NCBI GenBank assembly: GCA_046260445.1
Contig: JBHEPF010000092.1
Span: 1 to 10,603 of the forward strand
DNA: 10,603 bases
Reading direction: 5' to 3'
Source of the DNA: F2B08 sp046260445
GTDB taxonomy: Bacteria > Actinomycetota > Actinomycetes > Actinomycetales > Dermatophilaceae
The notes beneath the pieces were generated by a model. It was not told where the DNA came from and did not search any database. It saw nothing but the letters and a program-made list of their open reading frames with translations. Shown here piece by piece: positions 6,029 to 10,603 of this stretch; the stretch's first letter is position 1; every line of letters begins with the position of its first letter. Position numbers and translations under genes: made by a program.

Positions 6029-7271
6029 GGTCCTGGCCCGGTTACTGCCCTGGTGGGGGGAGGGGCGCCCCGTGGCGATGGGCACGGTCGTCGCCACGTG
6101 GCGTTCGGCTCCTCGTCCCGCCGGCGCCGCCATGCTCGTCAGCGGGGACGGCGAGGCGGTCGGCTCGGTGTCCGGCGGCTGTGTCGAGGGCGCGGTGTTC
6201 GAGCTGGGGCAGCAGGTGCTCGCCTCCGGGACCCCGGTCCTCCAGCGCTACGGCGTGAGCGACGAGGACGCCTTCACGGTCGGTCTCACCTGTGGCGGCA
6301 TCCTCGACGTCTTCGTCGAGTCGGTCTCGCGGGAGACCTTCCCCGAGCTGGCAGAGGTCGCGGCCGACATCGAGGCGGGGCGGCCCGTCGCCGTCGCCAC
6401 GGTCATCGAGCACCCCGATCCGGCGGTCGTGGGCCAGCACGTCGTGATCCGCCCACAAGCCTCAGGCCCTGCGGAGGACGGCAGCGGGAGCCGGCCACTG
6501 CATACCCCCGCCCTCTCGGCCCGCGCGGACGAGGCGATCACCGACGACGCCACCGGGCTGCTCGCGGCCGGCCGCAACGCCACGCTCACCTACGGCCCGG
6601 ACGGTGAGCGACGCGGCGAAGGGATGCGCGTCTTCGTCGCCAGCTATGCCCCCAAACCGCGGATGCTCGTCTTCGGGGCGATCGACTTCGCGGCGGCCGT
6701 GGCCCGGATCGGCTCGTTCCTCGGCTACCACGTGACGGTATGCGACGCTCGCCCGGTCTTCGCCACCGCCAGCCGCTTCCCGGAGGCCGACGAGGTCGTC
6801 GTGACCTGGCCACACCGCTACCTCCAGGGCGAGGTGGACGCCGGTCGCGTCGACTCGCGCACAGTGATGTGCGTCCTCACCCATGACCCGAAGTTCGACG
6901 TCCCCGTCCTCGAGATCGCGCTCCGGCTGCCCGAGGTGGCCTATGTCGGGGCGATGGGCTCCCGGCGCACCCACGAGGACCGGATGCAACGGCTCCTCGA
7001 CGCCGGGCTGACGGAAGCCGAGCTGGGGCGCCTGTCGAGCCCGATCGGCCTCGATCTCGGCGCCCGCACCCCGGAGGAGACGGCGGTGAGCATCGCGGCG
7101 GAGATCATCGCGGCGCACTGGGGCGGCCGCGGGGAGCGACTGTCAGGGATCGACGGACCCATCCACGGTGGTCACGAGGACCGCGAGGACCGCGAGGATC
7201 ACGACCCGCCACCGCCTTCTGCCGCGACGGACGGTTTCTCGGTGGCTATGCCGACCGATAGCCACCACTGA
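6021..7271 (+). CDS. coxF: XdhC/CoxF family molybdoenzyme maturation protein
   Basis: A 416-residue XdhC/CoxI-family protein. XdhC proteins bind molybdenum cofactor, assist its sulfuration and deliver it to the Mo subunit. The N-terminal XdhC_CoxI domain shows SVSGGCVEGAV (about residues 49-59) and LTCGG, with conserved cysteines. The C-terminal Rossmann-type domain starts near MLVFGAIDFAAAV and includes CDARPVFATASRFP, VLTHDPKFD and YVGAMGSRRTHEDR. The start is GTG 6021, set by AAGGAGGT 5 nt upstream and by overlap with coxE. Conserved sequence ends near AAHWGG; about 40 further residues contain an EDR-EDR-EDH repeat and a proline run. The last 17 codons or so and the TGA are provided by a palindromic element, so the natural C-terminus was probably shorter. 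The following gap to coxS holds a DinB relic. Confidence 0.87.
   Translation: MREVLARLLPWWGEGRPVAMGTVVATWRSAPRPAGAAMLVSGDGEAVGSVSGGCVEGAVFELGQQVLASGTPVLQRYGVSDEDAFTVGLTCGGILDVFVESVSRETFPELAEVAADIEAGRPVAVATVIEHPDPAVVGQHVVIRPQASGPAEDGSGSRPLHTPALSARADEAITDDATGLLAAGRNATLTYGPDGERRGEGMRVFVASYAPKPRMLVFGAIDFAAAVARIGSFLGYHVTVCDARPVFATASRFPEADEVVVTWPHRYLQGEVDAGRVDSRTVMCVLTHDPKFDVPVLEIALRLPEVAYVGAMGSRRTHEDRMQRLLDAGLTEAELGRLSSPIGLDLGARTPEETAVSIAAEIIAAHWGGRGERLSGIDGPIHGGHEDREDREDHDPPPPSAATDGFSVAMPTDSHH
7176..7202 (+). repeat. 9-bp in-frame tandem repeat near the coxF 3' end
   Basis: GAGGACCGC is repeated exactly at 7176 and 7185, then as GAGGATCAC at 7194. It encodes Glu-Asp-Arg, Glu-Asp-Arg, Glu-Asp-His in the charged tail of the XdhC protein. 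The unit keeps the reading frame, so copy-number change would be tolerated. Confidence 0.6.
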
Positions 7272-7285
7272 ACCGTCCGTCGCGG
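7222..7285. repeat. Nested palindromic element, copy 1 (64 bp)
   Basis: A perfect 15-bp outer stem pairs CCGCGACGGACGGTT (7222-7236) with 7271-7285. A perfect 9-bp inner stem GGTGGCTAT (7241-7249) pairs with 7258-7266, leaving a symmetric 4x4 internal loop and an 8-nt terminal loop. A second copy lies at 7674. It has no coding capacity of its own, yet it contributes the end and stop codon of coxF. It resembles a REP-like or MITE-like repeat; as RNA it would fold strongly and could separate coxF from downstream expression. No recognised family name can be given from sequence alone. Confidence 0.8.
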
Positions 7286-7315
7286 TGAGGGACACCGGAC
7301 CGAGAGGATCGACCG

Positions 7316-7667
7316 TGCGGGCCGGTTCGGGCGAGTGGCTCATCGACTTCGCCTACCCCGAGCCAGAACCGGCGCCGGTGACGTCCATCGCGTGGCGCCT
7401 CGGACACGCCATCGTCGGCGTCCTCGGCATGCGGTCGCACCGCCACTTCGGCGGGCCCGGGGCGGATTCCATGACGTGGGCCTACGCCGGCACGGCAGAG
7501 GAGGCGCTGCAGCAGCCGGACAACACCTATGCCGGATGGACGAAGGCGTTCGGTCGCTCACCGAGGAGACGCTCGCGCATCCCGTGGGACCTGCGGAGCA
7601 TGACTTCGCCGAGTTCCCGATACGCGACCTCGTCCTGCACATCAACCGCGAGGTGATCCGGCGTCGG
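7316..7667 (+). pseudogene. DinB-family (DinB_2-like) gene relic, frameshifted and truncated at both ends
   Basis: The first part (to about 7541) reads in one frame as WLIDFAYPEPEPAPVTS, then IAWRLGHAIVGVLGMR, then HFGGP, typical of the middle of actinobacterial DinB_2-type proteins. Sense then jumps to the frame one base earlier and continues as GVRSLTEETLAHPVGPAE, then FPIRDLVLHINREVI. The shift fits loss of one base in the codon at 7540-7541. The N-terminal part of the domain is absent, and the usual continuation after INREVI is lost where palindromic copy 2 begins. No functional product is expected. DinB_2 proteins are four-helix bundles, some of them metal- and mycothiol-dependent. Alternative: a programmed frameshift, unlikely because both ends are missing. 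Confidence 0.75.
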
Positions 7668-7673
7668 CCGCGG

Positions 7674-7737
7674 CCGCGGCGGACGGTTCCGCGGTGGTCA
7701 TCCCGGCCGATAGCCACCGCAGAACCGTCCCTCGCGA
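7674..7737. repeat. Nested palindromic element, copy 2 (64 bp, diverged)
   Basis: It has the same length and orientation as copy 1 and is identical at 53 of 64 aligned positions. The outer arms (7674-7688 and 7723-7737) now match at 12 of 15 positions. The inner arms GCGGTGGTCAT (7691-7701) and 7710-7720 match at 9 of 11. Much of the pairing is kept. It forms the 3' limit of the DinB relic and lies about 150 bp before coxS. Confidence 0.75.
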
Positions 7738-7880
7738 CGTCAGGGGGGTTGCTGACTTGCCTGTCAGGAAAGGCGGGGAGGGCGCTCGACCCGCGTGGCG
7801 CATACCCAATCCTGACCGAACCCTTGCCAGTGACGTGGATCACGACAAGGATCGGGAGGGACCGAACACTGCAGCGCCGC
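7738..7880 (+). promoter_or_regulatory. coxS leader region with candidate promoter
   Basis: This non-coding stretch between palindromic copy 2 and the coxS ribosome site holds a 5-bp inverted repeat CTGAC / GTCAG (7752-7756 and 7763-7767). It also holds a possible promoter: TTGCCA (7824-7829), a 17-bp spacer, and AAGGAT (7847-7852). That would give a leader of roughly 30 nt. The -10 match is poor, so a separate coxS promoter is plausible but not established; read-through from the upstream operon would have to cross two strong hairpins. Confidence 0.3.
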
Positions 7881-7886
7881 AGGAGG
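7881..7886 (+). promoter_or_regulatory. Ribosome binding site of coxS
   Basis: A consensus AGGAGG lies 4 nt before ATG 7891. It is a stronger site than those of most upstream genes, fitting high expression of the structural subunits. Confidence 0.75.
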
Positions 7887-7890
7887 GCCC

Positions 7891-8367
7891 ATGACCAGTA
7901 TCTCCGTCAGAGTCGATGGAGTTCAGTACTCCGATGATGTCGAGCCGAGGACCCTGCTGGTCCACTATCTGCGCGAGACGCTCGGCAAGGTGGGCACCGT
8001 CGTCGGATGCGACACGAGCAACTGTGGGGCGTGCACGGTCCACCTCGACGGCCGCAGCGTCAAGAGCTGCAACGTCCTGGCGGTCCAGGCCGACGGCCAC
8101 GAGGTGACGACGATCGAGGGGATCGCTCGTGACGGGCAGCTGCACCCGATGCAGCAGGCGTTCCACGACAACCACGCCCTGCAGTGCGGATACTGCACGC
8201 CCGGGATGATCATGCAGGCCATCGACCTCGTCGGCGAGAACCCCAACGCGTCCGAGGCGGAGATCCGTGAGGGCATGGAGGGCAACCTCTGCCGGTGCAC
8301 GGGCTACCACAACATCGTCAAGGCCGTGCAACAGGGCGCCGGCGCCGCGTCGGGAGGCCAGTCATGA
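7891..8367 (+). CDS. coxS: Molybdenum hydroxylase small subunit, CoxS-like [2Fe-2S] protein
   Basis: A 158-residue iron-sulfur subunit that passes electrons from the Mo subunit to the FAD subunit in CO dehydrogenase/xanthine dehydrogenase-type enzymes. The N-terminal plant-ferredoxin-type domain binds a [2Fe-2S] cluster through Cys40, Cys45, Cys48 (GCDTSNCGAC) and Cys60. The C-terminal helical domain binds the second through Cys99, Cys102 (QCGYC), Cys134 and Cys136 (LCRCTGYHNIV). All eight ligands are present and the length is normal. AGGAGG lies 4 nt upstream of the ATG. The stop overlaps the start of coxL as ATGA, so the two are translationally coupled. The protein is cytoplasmic, with no signal peptide. 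Which substrate is served depends on coxL. Confidence 0.93.
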   Translation: MTSISVRVDGVQYSDDVEPRTLLVHYLRETLGKVGTVVGCDTSNCGACTVHLDGRSVKSCNVLAVQADGHEVTTIEGIARDGQLHPMQQAFHDNHALQCGYCTPGMIMQAIDLVGENPNASEAEIREGMEGNLCRCTGYHNIVKAVQQGAGAASGGQS

Positions 8368-10603
8368 CCGTCAGCCCCGAAGCGGTCGCCGACGTCATCG
8401 ACGAGCACATCGACGTCGACACCAGCGACGCCGACAGCGGACGCGAGATCGGCCGCGCGCGCACCCGCAAGGAGGACCAGCGCCTCATCACCGGTCGGAC
8501 CAAGTGGACCGACAACATCCAGCTGCCCGGGATGCTGCACCTGGCCATGGTGCGCAGCCCGTTCGCCCACGCCACCATCGGCGCGATCGAGACGAGCGAG
8601 GCGGCTGCGGCCCCCGGGGTCATCGCCGTGTTCACCGGCAAGGACGTGGCCGACACCCAGGGCGTCAACATCAACGCGTGGCCCCTCACGCCCGACCAGG
8701 TCACCCCCACGCACCTGCCGGTCGCCATCGACCGCGTCGCCTGCGCAGGTGAGATCGTCGCCGTCGTCGCCGCCCGGTCCGCCGCCGCGGCACGCGACGC
8801 CGCCGAGCTCGTCGACGTCGAGTGGGGGGAGCTCCCCGCGGTGCTCGACCTCAAGGAGGCGGCCGCCGACACGGTGCTCGCGCACCCCGACCTCGGCACG
8901 AACAAGTCGGCCTTCTGGAAGCTCGACTCGGCCGAGCAGGGTAGCGGCGGTGACGTTGACGAAGCGATCGCCAAGGCCCGCGAGGACGGCATCGTCATCG
9001 AGCGCGAGTACCGCCAGCAGCGGCTCGTGCCCTCCTTCATCGAGCCACGATCCACGGTCGTGGACCCCACCGGCGAGCAGATGATCGTGTGGTCGGCGAC
9101 GCAGGTCCCGCACATCCTGCGCTTCGCCATCGCGGCCACGACGGGCATCCCGGAGTCGAAGGTGCGGGTCATCGCGCCCGACGTCGGCGGCGGCTTCGGC
9201 GGCAAGCTGCAGACGACGCCCGAGGAGTTCGCGACGATCGCGGTCGCGCGCAGGCTCGGCAAGCCCTGCAAGTTCACCGAGACCCGGTCCGAGACGATGA
9301 TCTCGTGCCACCACGGCCGTGACCAGTGGCAGAAGCTCACCCTCTCGGCCGAGAAGGACGGCACCGTCACCGGCCTCAAGGTCGAGCTCCTCGCCGACCT
9401 CGGCGCCTACGTCGCCCTCGTCGGCGGCGGTGTCCCGGTCCTCGGGGCCTGGATGTACAACTCGATCTACAAGTTCCCCGCCTACCAGTTCAACTGCCAG
9501 ACGGTGCTCACGAACAAGACGTGGGTCGACGCCTACCGCGGGGCCGGCCGGCCCGAGGCGACGTTCGCGATCGAGCGGATCATGGACGAGCTCGCGGCCG
9601 AGGTGGGGATGGACCCCATCGCGATCCGCGAGAAGAACTGGATCACGCACGAGGAGTTCCCCTTCACCACGGTGGCAGGGATGACCTACGACTCGGGGAA
9701 CTACGAGGCGGCCACCGAGAAGGCACTCGACCTCTTCGGCTACCAGGAGCTGCGCGAGGAGCAGCGCCGGCGACGCGAGTCCGGTGACCCCGTCCAGCTC
9801 GGCATCGGCGTCTCGACGTTCACCGAGATGTGTGGCCTCGCACCCTCACGTGTCCTCGGCTCGCTCAGCTACGGCGCCGGCGGTTGGGAGAGTGCGAGCA
9901 TCCGGATGCTCGCCACGGGCACCGTCGAGGTCGTCTCGGGCGCCACCCCGCACGGCCAGGGTCACGAGACGGCATGGAGCCAGATCGTCGCCGACCGCCT
10001 GGGCATCCCGTTCGAGAACATCGAGGTCCTGCACGGCGACACGCAGATCGCGCCGAAGGGCATGGACACCTACGGCTCGCGCTCGCTCGTCGTCGGTGGC
10101 GAGGCCATCGTGCGAGCCGCCGACAAGGTCATCGAGAAGGCGCGCCCGATCGCGGCCCACCTCCTCGAGGCGAGTGTGGACGACCTGGAGTTCGCCGACG
10201 GGCGGTTCACGGTGAGGGGCACCGACCAGGGGATGGCGCTCGGCGAGATCGCGCTGGCGACGTTCGCGGCGCACAACCTCCCCGACGGGGTCGAGCCGAG
10301 CCTCGACGCCGACGCGACCTACGACCCGGTGGACTTCTCCTTCCCGCACGGCACCCACCTGTGCGCCATGGAGGTCGACACCGAGACCGGCGCCTCGAAG
10401 ATGCGCAAGTACGTCTGTGTCGACGACATCGGCAACATCGTCAACCCGCTCATCGTCGAGGGACAGATCCACGGCGGTCTCGTGCAGGGCATCGCGCAGG
10501 CCCTCTGGGAGGAGGCGGTCTACGACGACCAGGGCACCCTCGTCTCGGGCTCCTTCGTCGACTACACCCTGCCGACATCGGCCGACACGATCAGCTTCAT
10601 CTC
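8364..10603 (+). CDS. coxL: Molybdenum hydroxylase large subunit, CoxL-like form II, 3' end beyond right edge
   Basis: Mo-molybdopterin-cytosine-dinucleotide-binding subunit of an aerobic CO dehydrogenase-family enzyme; 746 codons are visible of a family length near 780-800. Motifs: N-terminal RKEDQRLITGRTKWTDN, cofactor motif DVGGGFGGK (residues 273-281), active-site loop AYRGAGR (390-396), GQGHET (531-536) and TYGSRS (569-574). The C-terminal catalytic Glu (GxGE region) should lie outside the window. AYRGAGR is the form II signature; form I enzymes have AYRCSFR, whose Cys binds copper, so Gly393 replaces the copper ligand. CO oxidation is therefore not assured, and another substrate is possible. 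GGGAGG lies 6 nt upstream and the ATG overlaps the coxS stop. The FAD subunit (coxM) is not seen and may follow, as in S-L-M order. Confidence 0.93.
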   Translation, partial: MTVSPEAVADVIDEHIDVDTSDADSGREIGRARTRKEDQRLITGRTKWTDNIQLPGMLHLAMVRSPFAHATIGAIETSEAAAAPGVIAVFTGKDVADTQGVNINAWPLTPDQVTPTHLPVAIDRVACAGEIVAVVAARSAAAARDAAELVDVEWGELPAVLDLKEAAADTVLAHPDLGTNKSAFWKLDSAEQGSGGDVDEAIAKAREDGIVIEREYRQQRLVPSFIEPRSTVVDPTGEQMIVWSATQVPHILRFAIAATTGIPESKVRVIAPDVGGGFGGKLQTTPEEFATIAVARRLGKPCKFTETRSETMISCHHGRDQWQKLTLSAEKDGTVTGLKVELLADLGAYVALVGGGVPVLGAWMYNSIYKFPAYQFNCQTVLTNKTWVDAYRGAGRPEATFAIERIMDELAAEVGMDPIAIREKNWITHEEFPFTTVAGMTYDSGNYEAATEKALDLFGYQELREEQRRRRESGDPVQLGIGVSTFTEMCGLAPSRVLGSLSYGAGGWESASIRMLATGTVEVVSGATPHGQGHETAWSQIVADRLGIPFENIEVLHGDTQIAPKGMDTYGSRSLVVGGEAIVRAADKVIEKARPIAAHLLEASVDDLEFADGRFTVRGTDQGMALGEIALATFAAHNLPDGVEPSLDADATYDPVDFSFPHGTHLCAMEVDTETGASKMRKYVCVDDIGNIVNPLIVEGQIHGGLVQGIAQALWEEAVYDDQGTLVSGSFVDYTLPTSADTISFI

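Noticed and set aside
5150..6133. 327-residue minus-strand frame opposite coxE
   Set aside because: It is antisense to a complete VWA domain, has no motif, and crosses the coxE-coxF junction.
8304..9650. 448-residue open frame on the minus strand opposite coxS/coxL
   Set aside because: It is a shadow of codon bias in GC-rich DNA. The plus strand carries all CoxS and CoxL motifs, and the minus product is low-complexity with no recognisable motif.
7891..10603. Xanthine dehydrogenase as the product of the S and L genes
   Set aside because: The separate small and large subunits, the AYRGAGR loop and the linked CoxD/CoxE genes fit the CO dehydrogenase (form II) branch better. Substrate is left open.

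Overview
The window is high-GC DNA typical of an actinobacterium. Pointers are the very strong G/C bias at third codon positions, many GTG codons, a hairpin terminator without a T-run, and the relic of a DinB_2-type gene common in mycothiol-producing actinobacteria. A member of the Intrasporangiaceae or a related family is a reasonable guess, but the sequence alone cannot fix the genus.

Left part (1-2510): the edge of integrated foreign DNA. Two related tyrosine recombinase (phage-type integrase) genes lie in tandem on the minus strand. The first runs off the left edge; the second is complete with all catalytic residues. Each is preceded by its own tandem array of ~10-11 bp repeats, different in sequence but alike in layout. 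A tRNA 3'-end remnant at 2486-2507 (T-loop and acceptor side only), followed by a perfect 16-bp hairpin, looks like the attR scar where foreign DNA meets the chromosome. A second, oppositely oriented tRNA-like 3' end sits just past the 3' end of the second integrase (1127-1154).

Middle (2510-3960): chromosomal genes. An epoxide-hydrolase-type alpha/beta hydrolase on the minus strand is divergent from a hot-dog thioesterase on the plus strand. The thioesterase overlaps the next gene and so looks like the first gene of the following operon.

Right part (3947-10603): a molybdenum hydroxylase (cox-type) locus. The maturation genes come first: a MoxR/CoxD AAA+ ATPase, a CoxE von Willebrand factor A protein and an XdhC/CoxF protein. 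The structural genes follow: CoxS, the small [2Fe-2S] subunit, and CoxL, the large Mo subunit, which is cut by the right edge. CoxL carries AYRGAGR, the form II signature, and so lacks the copper-binding cysteine of proven form I CO dehydrogenases. Its substrate is therefore uncertain.

Between maturation and structural genes lie two 64-bp copies of a nested palindromic element (7222-7285 and 7674-7737, 53 of 64 positions identical). They bracket a frameshifted DinB-family relic truncated at both ends. The first copy also supplies the C-terminal codons and stop of the xdhC gene. The most unusual features of the window are this palindrome-bracketed relic inside the cox locus and the integrase-specific repeat arrays.
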